Assembly: GCA_030762175.1 (NCBI GenBank)
Contig: CM060841.1
Span: 9,538,001 to 9,602,000 of the forward strand
Length of the DNA stretch: 64,000 nt
Direction of reading: 5' to 3'
Source of the DNA: Metallyticus violacea
Lineage: Eukaryota > Arthropoda > Insecta > Mantodea > Metallyticidae
The notes under the pieces are model-generated. The model searched no databases, was not told the DNA's origin, and worked only from the letters and a program-made list of their open reading frames with translations. The position numbers and the translations under genes are program-made. Shown here in pieces: positions 48,086 to 59,125 of this stretch (positions within the stretch are counted from its first letter, which is position 1; each line of letters opens with the position of its first letter).

Positions 48086-49507
48086 GTAAAACTATTGTAC
48101 TAAGTTGCTTCCTAGCACCGACCTACCCCAAATACATGTTGTATCTTAACACCCTAATGACCTTTACAATTGTACAATATCCCTTTACCATACACCCTCC
48201 TCATTAGAAATTATGCTTCAAAATGCTTATTTTTGGTTATTTTAAACCTAGAACGTAAACATGCAGTAAACAAGTCAGAAAAAAAAAATAGAGAAAAGTA
48301 TTTAGAACCAAAATAATGGTTACATGACTTATGTTGTTACATAAAATTAGTTATCTCTTAAAATAACTTATTTTGTTTAAAATGAAGAACACGTGTAAAT
48401 ATATGGATTACAGAGCAGAAGTGAAATAATTCCTTATGAGTTACTTATGCACGCAACACCTTGTGTTCTAAATTTGAAATGTAGATTTGAATTGTGAACT
48501 AAAACACTGTTTGTCACGTTCCTTTATATTTCTATAGTTAAATGATAGGATAAAGAACATATTGAGAAGTACGGGTGACAGAGGTGACAAACAATGTCAG
48601 TCTATACAGGTACATATTGTGCCCTTGAATGTTAAGATGAGGGCCACAAGTCCTGTCTGCTATCTGTCCCTAAACCTACTGTGAACATTTCTAGCGAATC
48701 CACATCATACCGGCAAAGAGGCGCTGGAAGCTCAATTTTATAGAAATAATTAGCTCTACGATCCTAAGAAGAAATGAATATTGAAAAAATACGCCCATAA
48801 TAAGCATTTTATTGATAAACACTATGATCTGTTTCTAGGACAGGTTGATTCGGGTACTACTAGGCCCTGGGTCAAGGGGTGCAACACAGAGGTCTGTGCC
48901 ACCCGTGGGTTTTTGCTTTAGGACGGTACCTTGTTTACTAGAAATCGTTGATTTTTCATTCTACTAAGAAGACATTTAATCCCCCCCCCCCGTAAACAAG
49001 GTTTTCAGTTCATTCTATACATAGCGGTGTACCGAATTCACAAATAATTCTGCACAATTTAATAGTGGATGCCATTGTTAGTTTGTATCCATCCATTTTA
49101 TTCGAAAATTTCTTCATTCTATATTTATTCATTCTTCAACAGAAAATAGTTGAAACTAGTTAATGTGGCACTGTTCTTTGTCATAATAATTCACTTATTA
49201 TTTATAGTTTTACAGCTGATAATCTTCAAACAGATCTATATTTTTTGTCAATGTTGTGTATTCGAAGAAAGTGTTAAACAATTTGCTTATTATATTATTA
49301 GTTTTAACATATGTTTTCTTGCGTTACCATTACTGCTAATGAGATTGTTCCTAACGCAACTATAAGCGTCTCATTATTAGTAAGAATTTCTATATCATTT
49401 TTGCAAGTAGTTCAAAAGGAAGAAGGAAAATTTTTTAATGTGCCGTTCAGCGTTGTTTCGAAAAAAAGGTGTTCTCAGATATAAGATTAAGGGAATTTGT
49501 TGAAGTA
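48086..49507. other. Second beat intron, left part
   Basis: Mostly unrecognised. 48860-48950 resembles part of the GC-rich insertion at 17775-18260 (CAGAGGTCTGTG, TTTAGGACGGTACC). An 11-base C run lies at 48981-48991. Confidence 0.4.
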
Positions 49508-50046
49508 CGAGGGTAGGTCCATAAGTTACCGCCCTACCATTTTCTAGGTATGATAAACATAAAAACCATATTTCAATTTTCAATATAGTTACCCTTTATT
49601 GTAATACACTACTCACATCTTTGAATTAACATTTCAATCACTCCCCCCCCCACCCCTCAAAGAGTCAGAAATCTTGTCTTCAAAATGGGCATAAACAGCA
49701 TCCATCACTTCTTCGTCACACTTACATTTCCTTCCTCGAAGATCCTTCTTGAGTTTTGAGATGAGGAAATAGTCATTGGGATCTGGGGTTGGGTTGATGG
49801 TCGATCTCTCGGAAACCACATTTCTTCACAGCTTCCTTTGCAACAAGAGCTGTTTTCAAGTTGCACGTTGTCGTGAAGGAGGCGCACACCACTACTCAGC
49901 TTTTCCCGCCTTTTCTCTTTGATGGAAGCATGTAGTCTGTACAGTAGCATGGTACTCCCCATTTACTGTGATGTTCCTCTCCTTGAAGTTAATGAAGAGT
50001 CACAGTCCCGAAAGATTGTGGCCATGATCTTGGTTAACTGAGTGAC
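49508..50046 (-). mobile_element. Mariner transposon M1, copy 6 (3' half)
   Basis: TA at 49506-49507, then CGAGGGTAGGTCCATAAG at the left (its 3' end). Minus-strand pieces LRGRKCKCDEEVMDAVYAHF and LLHDNVQ (second catalytic D) remain. Homology ends at about 50046 within the middle of the transposase. The N-terminal half and right terminus are missing. What follows to 50300 is unrecognised. Confidence 0.85.
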
Positions 50047-50300
50047 TTCTACTACGTCAGAAGTACCTGAGTGCTCGGGGATACAGAGGCAGCACCACCG
50101 CATCTGAACGGGAAGAAACCAGTCCCCTACCCCAAGGAATTTTATGTTGCTGGATTTCAGGGACTTGGGGAAACGATGGGACATGTGCCTTAATGGATAG
50201 CCCGATTATTTTGAGAAATAATAGTATTTTTCAAACCGATACTCTTATTTGTTTAATTTCTATATCCATTTGTGACTTACTTAAGGACTTACCTAATATA

Positions 50301-51176
50301 CCGAGGGGGCCAAAAATGTATACGCACTTTCAAAGTGAATGTCTATTTAATATAATGCAAAGTTGTAACGAAAAGCAACAGTAATGTGTAGTATGATGTT
50401 CTGTAAACATATGCGACTACATACATTATGATAGCGTTGCTACGTGACAGGTAAATCAACAATGAACAAATGAAGCCAAATGTATCGTACGATGTTCTGT
50501 AAACAGATGTGACTCACATTACGTTATGTTAGCGTTGCTGCGACAAAATGAAGCCAAGATTATCGTTTATACAGCGGAAAGCAATTTTGAAGTGATATTG
50601 GAAAACCGAGAATGTTGTTGAAGTCCAAAGGCAATGGAGACGTGTGTACAGAACAGAACCGCCAACGCCAGTAACAATTGCACGCCTTCGAGACAAATTT
50701 GAAACTCGTGGTACCGTATGCGATGTACACAAGGGCAGATCTGGGAAACCTTGCACAGCAACAAGCCCCGCGCACTGGATCCAAGGCACTACCCTAGGCA
50801 TTGGATAGGACAAGAGGTCCGATTGAGTTTTCACCGCGTTCTCCGGGTCTAACTCCGTTGGACTTCTACCTATGGGGAACTCTTAAGGATGTTGTATACC
50901 GTAGAAAACCAGCTAAAGTGGCAGCACTTCGGGAAGAAATTGAAATGGCGTGTGCTGCAATCGCTGAGGACACTTTTGCAAACGTTGCTCAATCAGTAGG
51001 TCAACATACTCAAAAGTGTATCGACGCCGATAATGGATATTTTCAGCAACTGCTGTAACTGTAAAAGTTAAGATGATTAGTGCTCATCATTTTCTGTTTG
51101 TGTGAATTCAGTTTTGTTATGTTAACTCAGTTTTTTTTTTGTGCTTGAAGTGTGTATACATTTTTGGCACTCTCTG
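50301..51176 (+). mobile_element. Tc1/mariner M3, 876-bp derivative
   Basis: TA at 50299-50300 and 51177-51178. Inverted termini (CCGAGGGGGCCAAAAATGTATAC against CAGAGAGTGCCAAAAATGTATAC). An N-terminal part at 50560-50765 reads, with one shift, KAILK.YWKTENVVEVQRQWRRVY-like then RLRDKFETRGTV and HKGRSGKPC. A C-terminal part at 50801-51058 reads RSPGLTPLDFYLWGTLKDVVYRRKP then AIAEDTFANVAQS. The middle with the first two catalytic residues is deleted. A segment of about 60 bp near the left end (TGTTCTGTAAACA...GTTGCT) is duplicated. Confidence 0.82.
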
Positions 51177-51417
51177 TATATAAGAAAAATATTAATAGAC
51201 GTTGATGGTGGTTACTGTAGATAATAAATTCAATTTTCTTTACTGAAGGCTACATCCAAACGCGCCATTAATTTCCAAACAACTTAATGTTTAAGGGTTA
51301 TGCTCTTAGCAATAGAGCATTTCAAATGCTATAAGTTATAACGTTATAACTAATTACGACTATAGGATGCTATTAAACTTTAAGACATAAAATATTTTAA
51401 CCTTGTTTATTTTTCAG

Positions 51418-51500
51418 ACTTTGGGTGCAGAAAGGACAGTTCGGCCCAGCTGGTCGTCAGCCTCACTCTGGTGTTACTGCTGCTGAACATTACTAGATAG
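51418..51500 (+). CDS. Beat family protein, C-terminal exon with GPI-like tail
   Basis: The acceptor TTATTTTTCAG is pyrimidine-rich. The exon enters in phase 1, matching the exit phase of 47839-48085, so the split codon reads Asp. It encodes FGCRKDSSAQ, then an uninterrupted hydrophobic run of about 13 residues (LVVSLTLVLLLLN), then ITR and TAG at 51498-51500. Small residues (DSSA) followed by a short hydrophobic tail at the very end is the layout of a GPI-attachment signal. An alternative is a short membrane anchor. The complete visible C-terminal part is 153 residues over three exons. Confidence 0.78.
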
Positions 51501-52117
51501 CGTGGATCTGGACTGCTGTAAAGTGTTGTCATTTCACTGTTGGGGAGTCAGGTGATGAAACTAAGAGACTTCTTGACTTCATTTAACAAGGACGGTGACT
51601 AGTTTGTGGAAGTGAATCCTCAATGTCACAAGTCAAATTTCTACAGACAGGAACGGAAGGGAAGCATGCTGAGAACGTAATCACTGTTTTCATGTAACAT
51701 ACATCTGTGGACTCCCAAATAAGTGTGTGGTTCTCCAAAACGATGTATTTATGGCCAAACCCAAATTTTGTACCGTAATTCCATAAGAAATAGCATCAAA
51801 GAATGTGTGTTTAACACGCCGTTGATTGTGCGATAAGGATTTAAGAATACCTGTGGACAAACTGAAGTAGGTGGGGGCTTCCAGTAGCAATGGGTGTTTC
51901 AAAATCTAGTTCCAAAATAGACTTTTAGTTCATGCTTTAAAGTTTCACACAGTAATGTAAGTTTTCTTATTATTTTAAATTATGCCTTGTTTTAAAAAAT
52001 TTCCAAAAAGTTTTCAAAATTGATTAAAAAGGATCGAAATTTTCAAAAAGATGCATTCTTAAGTTCAAAAACTACAATTATTTGAAAGCATTAGCAGAAT
52101 AAATGTACAAAAATAAA
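51501..52117 (+). other. Probable 3' UTR of the beat gene
   Basis: Non-coding sequence directly after the stop, up to the first canonical poly(A) signals. The true cleavage site cannot be fixed from sequence alone. Confidence 0.4.
52098..52117 (+). promoter_or_regulatory. Candidate poly(A) signals
   Basis: Two AATAAA hexamers (52098-52103 and 52112-52117) about 600 bp after the beat stop codon. In AT-rich DNA such hexamers are common by chance. Confidence 0.3.
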
Positions 52118-53340
52118 GGTAGGAAAAACGTATAGAAAAACTTTGTTCTATCTGGTTTAGCAGTGCCCAATTTGCTATTTTGCAGATACGACTATTAATC
52201 TCGTAAATATAAAGAGCTGTTAATCACATGCACCGTTCGTATTTCGGTTCTTATATAACTTTGCCACTCGTTTTCAGTTAATATACACTTTTCAAAGCAG
52301 AGCATATAGTGAAAAATAACCTATAATAGCGTTAAATTATTGTTTTAAATTTCTCCTCTTGTTTGAAATGTTGATATTAGTTCATTTCAGTCAAATGTCT
52401 CCCTAGATAACTATGTATCTATAATAATTTAAAACAAGGATACCTTTAGTAGCGCATAGAGTCGCGTGAAGTGTGTTAAGCAGTGATCAACACACAATTT
52501 ATTGAGTTGATTCATTTTGATCGCAGAGTTCCCTCTAATGCCGACTGGTAAATCAAAATCCGGCTATGCTCAAATTAAATACTAACATAAAAGTGATAAA
52601 CGGCGAGAAACAAAATATGTTAGTCCTATATGTACATACTAACTTATATATCCGTGAATTTGTCAAGCACTATAAAGTAGTTAGCTATTAAAACGGACAT
52701 TAATTATCTACTTTTATTTGTTTATATGACAGACAAACTAACATATAATTTACACAACTTAAGACATGAGAGCACAAATTAACAAACAGCATTTGAACCT
52801 CGAGGTAAAAATGCAATATGTTTGAGGTTTATATGAGTGACTTGGTGTATGTAATACACGTCGAAGAAGTAAATGCCACAGTTGATGTTTATTTGTAATG
52901 TATGTTTATTTGGTGAGCGCAATTTGTCCTTAATGTTGCGTAAATACTGTAATAAATAAATCCTATATTCTACTTTGTCAGAAATAATACATGAGAGTAA
53001 CAATAAAATGGACCGTAGAAATTGTTAACAAGTGAGTTATGAAGTTCATACCTTAGCCAGTGTTCCCTTCCATTTCCCAAACAGTATCTTTGTGAATACA
53101 CAAAAGATTTATATTCCACTGCGGAATTTTCTTTATATTGGTTGGTATTAGTTCCTTCAGCTTCCTGGTGGAAGCAATATTCGACTTTTAATAGTTAGTT
53201 CTTGAAAATATATCTCCACTATTTAATTTTTTAACTACTTATTATGATCAGTTTGTCAAATATTCTGGTAGACTCATTTCACAAAACATTAAGACCATTA
53301 TACAACCAGCAATATAAAATTTCTCCACAGAGGAATCAAT
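52118..53340. other. Intergenic, nothing recognised
   Basis: AT-rich. The frame at 52779-53003 has no motif. Confidence 0.4.
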
Positions 53341-53602
53341 ATTGTTTAACGCCCGTTTTTTGCTACAGAGGCACCACAGGCAGTGGACACTGATGATACA
53401 TGAGATGAAATTATATATTGGAAAAGGATTTATTTTTAAGGAAGGAATCGTACCAAGACTAAGTTTAGGATACCTCCCAGACATTTGTCATTTATGAGGA
53501 CTGAGGAAAACCTGGAAAGAAATCTCAGTCAGGGAGGACGTCCTGGTGGGATTCGAACCCCAGACCTCCCGCTCACGAGTCCGCGCCTTAACGACCTCCG
53601 CC
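53341..53602 (-). mobile_element. SINE family B, head-truncated
   Basis: Leftward. The body is well preserved (CTACAGAGGCACCACAGGC), but the tRNA-like head stops at ACGACCTC, about 20 bp short of full length. Confidence 0.85.
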
Positions 53603-54232
53603 TTCTCCACACAGGGCTACCATCAGAAGTCACCAATGTAGACCTGAACTGTTTTTTATCTAAGTATTTTATTGACAGAATGAAAATCCACTTTATTCGG
53701 CTTAAGTCCACAGCTGAAAGACGCCCAGAACCAAGGTAACACTTGTCGCAGGCTCCGTCGATTGAGAACTTGCCTTTGATTTCTACAGACACAAATGACA
53801 TGCACCAAGTTCAATGAAAAAATTTAATGGCTACTAATCCGCGTCATAGTAAGGTTCGAAGTGCACATCTTTTGCATTCACAGGCAAGAGCTTTACTTCA
53901 GCAATTCTTTCAATTTCTGGCATGCTAATTTATATAAGTTCTTCTACAATGTGGGGTTTACTCCTATACACTTTATTTTTTCTGTAATGAAAAACACTAG
54001 TTCGCATTAACACGAAGACTTGAGTTAAACTCGAAAACTGAGTTATGATAACATAAAGAAAGAAATGCTCCTTGCTTTTTTAATAACAAACTGCGATTTG
54101 CTGTCCAAGTACGTCCATCAGCGGAACTGTATGTTATTATAACTGGTGGCGGCGCGAAACTTGACCCGATGCGAACTGCGTCCAAATGCGTACACAGAAC
54201 AAAAATAACTCTTCGTATATACTATGTACCTA
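53603..54232. other. Intergenic, nothing recognised
   Basis: No coding or repeat signal identified. Ends at the TA of M4. Confidence 0.4.
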
Positions 54233-54307
54233 CAGGGCGTTCTAAAAGTTCTCGGCCTGACCAAAGAAACACAACATTTAAAAAACATTTTCATCAGTCA
54301 CACCGTT

Positions 54308-54586
54308 TTAATAATGTTTAACGCCCCATTTTTACTATTGGGGTACCACAGGCGGTGGGCATTGATGATACAAGACATGAAATGGAATATTGGAAAAGAA
54401 TTTTTTTAAAGAAAGGAAGCGTTCCAGACCTATGTTTAAGGTACCTCCCCGGCATTAGCCATTTATGAGGACTGAGGAATATCTGGAAAAAACCTCAGTC
54501 AGGGAGGACGATCCTGGCGGAATTCGAACCCCAGACCTCCCGTCCGCGATTCCGCGCCTTAACGACCTCGGCCATCCGTGGCGGTA
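54308..54586 (-). mobile_element. SINE family B, nested in M4
   Basis: Full-length leftward copy (GGCCATCCGTGGCGG at right, ATAATGTTTAACGCC at left). No clear duplication at its edges. Confidence 0.87.
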
Positions 54587-55276
54587 TCCTTCACTTGAAT
54601 CCAGTAGTAAAGCGTAATACCTCCCCCCCCCCCGTTCTATCCTTCTAGAGGTAATATACGAGCACCTTACCATGAGATTTCCAGAAAATGGTAGTCATGA
54701 CTATCATTTTCTGGAACCGTTTTTTTATTTCTCTGGTGCACTTTCACCTGCTACCATCACTGTTGGGCTGCTCTTCGTCTCTGGCGTGCGGTGATGAATC
54801 CATGTTTCATCACGTTATAAATCGTAGGAGAAACTCACTGGAATTGCGTTTAAACAAGTCTAAACACTCTTGCGAAATGTTCATTCGATTGCGTTTTTGG
54901 TCCATTGTTAATAATAGCGGCACCCATCGTTTCTCATATCCAAAACTTTGTATAAAATGTAGTGGACACGGCCTATCGGGATCTTTGCATTATCAGTCAA
55001 CTCGCGTTTAGTGGGCAATCATTAAGTACGTACGGTATTGTGAATTTTTGTCATAATCTCGTCGATCGTAGGGATGTCCTGAATGCTCATTATCTTGAAT
55101 GGATGTACGATCACGGTTTAATTTAGTAGCTCACTTTTTAATCATGGAAAACAAAAGAAAAGACTCCTTTAATGTACAATATAACTCCTTTTATATTTCT
55201 TTCTGGGCTTAACCATTCAAAACGAAGTACTTTAGCATTTCAGTTTTGTCCCTTTTGTAGAAAATCTGAACGCTAG

Positions 55277-55564
55277 GACCGCCACGGGTGGCCGAGGTCG
55301 TTAAGGCACGGACTCGTGAGCGGGAGGTCTGGGTTCGAATACCGCCAGGACCGTCCTTCCTAACTGAGGTTTTTTCCAGGTTTTCCCCAGTCCTCATAAA
55401 TGGCAAATGCCGGGGAGGTACCCTAAACTTAGGCCTGGAACGATTCCTTCCTTAAAAATAAATCCTTTCCCAATATATCATTTCATCTCATGTATCATCA
55501 GTGTCCATCGCCTGTGGTGCCTCTGTAGCAAAAACAGGCGTTAAAGACTATTCATATATATGTT
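55277..55564 (+). mobile_element. SINE family B, nested in M4, well preserved
   Basis: Full-length, head ACCGCCACGGGTGGCCGAGG. Perfect 8-bp direct repeat AACGCTAG at 55269-55276 and 55565-55572. Closest of the set to the apparent family consensus. Confidence 0.9.
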
Positions 55565-55724
55565 AACGCTAGTGTTTACACGTTCGTCACAAACAAGTGA
55601 CTACACCTACGCTTCTGAAACTTTACAGCTGATCATCTAAAGGATGATATTTAACAATTGCCATAGTAATTTGGCCATCTTCACGACATCTCTGAGTCAG
55701 ACCGAGAACCTTTAGAACACAATA

Positions 55725-56940
55725 TGAATTATGTTTTAAATTTAAGAAATGTGCAATATTTATTTATTTAAGATAAAGTGTAATCACCCCTTGGAAACTT
55801 CTGAAATTTTCAGCATGATGTCTACTTAAGTACTTGAAATTCGCCACTAAAACGAAGGAACTTCAGTTGTCTTATTTTGAAAGTTATTTGGGTGCTAGTG
55901 ATCGTCTTAGTTATTTATTTGTTACTATACAATGTAAAGGAAAAAAAAATTAATCGGAACAAAGGCATGGGTTTTCTGACATTACCTGACCACAGGTTGA
56001 TCGTGAAGAGAGACTGCGCATGTGTCACATTTTCTTAGGCAGAATGTACCACAGTACAACTTAGTAATATTAACAGTTTATTCCTGTTCAATCCATGTAT
56101 TTTTGATACTGGGGTAACTCCATTTCTACGTATTGCATTTTGTTAGTTTGTTATAATATGGGACAAGCCTTGATGACGTGTTTTCCAGGAACAGTTATTT
56201 AGCTGTTTATTAATATTACACTACTGTCGATATATCAGACTATTGTTGAAGTATCGAAAGGGTGTTATCAGGAAGAATGATGTCTAGCCCTGGCTCGCAA
56301 AAACTTGAGGAAAATCTTACACACTGGGTGGCGTTTACATAAAGATTCCAGAAGCAAGAAACTCAGTAACCAGCTACCTTAGCTATTTCCATTAAAATTA
56401 TCTTTAAGGGACATTGGAGTGCATTTTCAAAGTACCACATTTTTGTATGGATTTTTATGATACTTTTACTGTTATTGCTGTTACGTCAATATGTATACCA
56501 CATTTCATTAAAATAGAATAAATATTTACGAGATATGTATTATTTCATATATTTTATTACGTAAAAACCAAAATGTTCCTCGCGTCTTGTGAGTCGAGAA
56601 AATTGATTGGAATTTTCTACTATTGGAGCTTTGAACCACACACTACAATTTAATAGAAGGATATTTTAAATATATTTTATTGGTGAACAGTGATAATTTT
56701 TTAAATCTATAAAAAATTAATCATAAAAATAAATAATCTTTTCATAGAATTTTTAAAGTTATTATTGGTGATAGCATGTGTTTTGTTCCATACAATATTA
56801 CGATTGATACTTCTACACATTCTGGAACTTTTTAATTGAATTTGAGCAAAAACTGTTACGCGTGGAACAATATGAATTAGAAAAAAATGAAGCATTGAGA
56901 AACACGCTGTTTAATAAAACGTATGCTCGGAAACAGTGCG
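55725..56940. other. Intergenic, nothing recognised
   Basis: AT-rich, no family signature. Bases 56930-56940 form the left target repeat of the next SINE. Confidence 0.4.
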
Positions 56941-57246
56941 TCGGTCCTGGTGGCGTAGTGCTTACCATACTTACCTCCTACACCCATGATCGCGGGTTCG
57001 AACCCGGCCAGGACCGATGGATTTTTTCGGGGCGTGAAAATCCTAAGTATGGCTTCCTTCGGAAGGAAGTAAAGCCGTGGGTCCCGTGTCGACATTTACG
57101 GCACGAAAAAGAACGTCAAGCCTGAAAGAGAGACCTCTGAGCAAAATTTGTCGGCTGTTTCACGCCCTGAGTTGAATGGGACGCTGATGACCTGAGCTGT
57201 TAAAGAGCGTCCATAAATAAATCAATTAAAAGAAGAAGAAGAAGAA
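56941..57246 (+). mobile_element. SINE family A, full length, young
   Basis: Perfect 11-bp target-site duplication GAAACAGTGCG (56930-56940, 57247-57257). Intact A and B boxes (GTGGCGTAGTG, GGTTCGAACCC), core and 3' stem-loop with the CTGAGCTGTT variant, and an (AAG)n tail. One of the best-kept copies in the window. Confidence 0.94.
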
Positions 57247-57257
57247 GAAACAGTGCG

Positions 57258-57624
57258 ATTTAAAACACGCGGAGCTCTTTAAATGACTGAGGAGAGACAT
57301 GCAATTCTGACTCTCTGTGAACGCTTAAAGGTTCAAGGAACCATTTGCAGAAGAAAAAAAAAAAAGCCGAAAGCTCATCCCCAGGTTCCTTAAAAATAAA
57401 AAATTGTAACCTTGTGCGTAATTCCACAGAGAGTGTAAAAGATTGGTTTTTATGTGTACTTGTTTTATTGGTCATAATTTTATTATTGCCTTTGTAATGT
57501 TGTATACAGGATAACATATATACATGCAAAAAACGAAATAATTAAACATAGTATGCTCTAATTGGATTACTTTGCATTGTTAGGAGGAGGATATTTCGGT
57601 ACATCAGCGTTGCAAATGACTGTC
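57258..57624. other. Intergenic, nothing recognised
   Basis: Short AT-rich spacer with a 14-base A run near 57352. Confidence 0.4.
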
Positions 57625-58025
57625 CATTTGTGCCTACAACTTCTTGGCGGTACTACTGGGAGGAAGGGATATGGTGAAGGAGACTAGTATCCATGGACAG
57701 TGAGGTAGGGATTTAGACCAGATAAAAGATCTCGACACCGGAGGAGGGCTCCATCCCCTCCCAGCCAAAGAGATTGAGACTCTCAGAAGAGCCCCTTCCA
57801 TACCAGAAGCCGGAGAAAAAGGCTTTCCAAAGCGCAAGGCACCCCACTTTAGACCGTGTAAAGAATCAACAGAATAGAAAACTCATAGAATGGAAGATTG
57901 GAAAATTAATGGAAAGCAAAGATATATCCTAAATTTTGCCGTATAACTAAAATGATCAAGTTTGCCGATCCCAAGGGGTTTGAACCCGAGACCTTCGGAT
58001 TGCGAATTCCAGAGTTACAGCCTGA
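57625..58025 (-). mobile_element. Repeat family D (probable tRNA-derived SINE), copy 2
   Basis: Homologous to 28130-28550. The right end, read on the minus strand, is GGTCTCGGGTTCAAACCCC, a convincing B box, preceded by CTGGAATTCGCAATCCG. This supports a tRNA-derived head and a leftward body. The body is purine-rich near its end (ATTGGAAAATTAATGGAAAG). Confidence 0.6.
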
Positions 58026-58544
58026 AACAACCCGCTTGGTATGCTCTGATTAATTTCATAATTTGGTGAATTTATCACTTCAGTTTTGCGATACTAAACC
58101 TTAAGCCCAACAAAATAAATATAAATAAATGGTGGATAGTTTTTAGCAAAGCATATGAAATATAGTTACATGGATTAATTTACCATGGCTAGACATAACA
58201 GAAAGCAAATCGGCGCTTGTTCGCAAACAGATGGAATATTAAATTTACTTCCTTTTGAAGTTTCCAAGCGAAGGTCTCATTACAAAGAAGATAAAAGGAA
58301 ACCAAATCAACATTCTGGTTATACAAGGTTCCTGAGAGAACCCACAATTTCCATAGAGAAAAAAAAAAGTATCTCTAATATACCAGTATCGTGCTTTCAG
58401 CTTCGGAGAGTAAACTCATTTGGTAAATACGAACATTTAAAAACAAATTAAAGTGATTATTTTATTTAAGAGACTTAGCGGTTTTCATCTGTCAAATTTC
58501 AGTTATATTCCTTTGCCCCGTGAAATTCATAAATGAATGAGATA
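58026..58544. other. Intergenic, nothing recognised
   Basis: The frame 58185-58451 (88 codons, MARHNRKQIGACSQTDG start) is basic but matches nothing I know. Confidence 0.3.
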
Positions 58545-59086
58545 ACATGCCTCATTAAATTGAATATTTCACTTACATGACGTCATCATAAAATCGACCA
58601 ATGAAAGGAAACTAAATGTATAATTTTGACCAATATTGCATAAAATTATCGTAAAGTTTTATCAAATTCCTTTTATCGCGCGAAGTGCATTTGTCTTGTG
58701 GCCAGTATAGCCAACCCTATAACCCCAAATTCCTGAGCACGCATCACTAACCACTTTTCTGTGTTTTCAGTAATTGTAAATTTAACTAACTGAATGTATG
58801 TTCACTCAATCAATTGTTTTTTGCGTATTCACCCAAATAGTCTGAAATAATTTTGTAAATTATGTAACAATATCTGCCTAAGCAACCATAAATCTTAATA
58901 AACACGTTGTTCAGAATGTCAAAGTGTTTTCTCTGTTTTGTTTTTCTTAGTGGTACTAGTCAATCGAACGGTAGCGATTGTAATAGTCGACTTTCATCTA
59001 TTTTAGTCTCACGGTTTCTGAATAGATAGGTATTCATAAGTAAGTATAACATTTTATACACTTGTTAACAATCCGTGCGCGAATTT

Positions 59087-59125
<39 letters not shown>

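Larger units (their letters stand above)
54233..55722 (-). mobile_element. Mariner transposon M4 with two nested SINEs
   Basis: TA at 54231-54232 and 55723-55724. Termini CAGGGCGTTCTAAAAGTTCTCGG and, inverted, TTCTAAAGGTTCTCGG. On the minus strand the 5' leader (matching 16211-16345) is interrupted by SINE B at 55277-55564. Decayed HTH sequence follows, then around 54750-54960 SFGYEKRWVPLLLTMDQKRNRM, LFKRNSSEFLRRF and CDETWIHH with the first catalytic D, then a GRYYALLLDS piece near 54610. The second and third catalytic regions are deleted, and another SINE B (54308-54586) lies close to the 3' terminus. Confidence 0.8.

Noticed and set aside
57172..57213. C/D-box snoRNA-like motif (TGATGA and CTGA) in the SINE A 3' stem-loop
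   Set aside because: The CTGA lies immediately after the TGATGA instead of next to the closing stem, so the C/D geometry is wrong.
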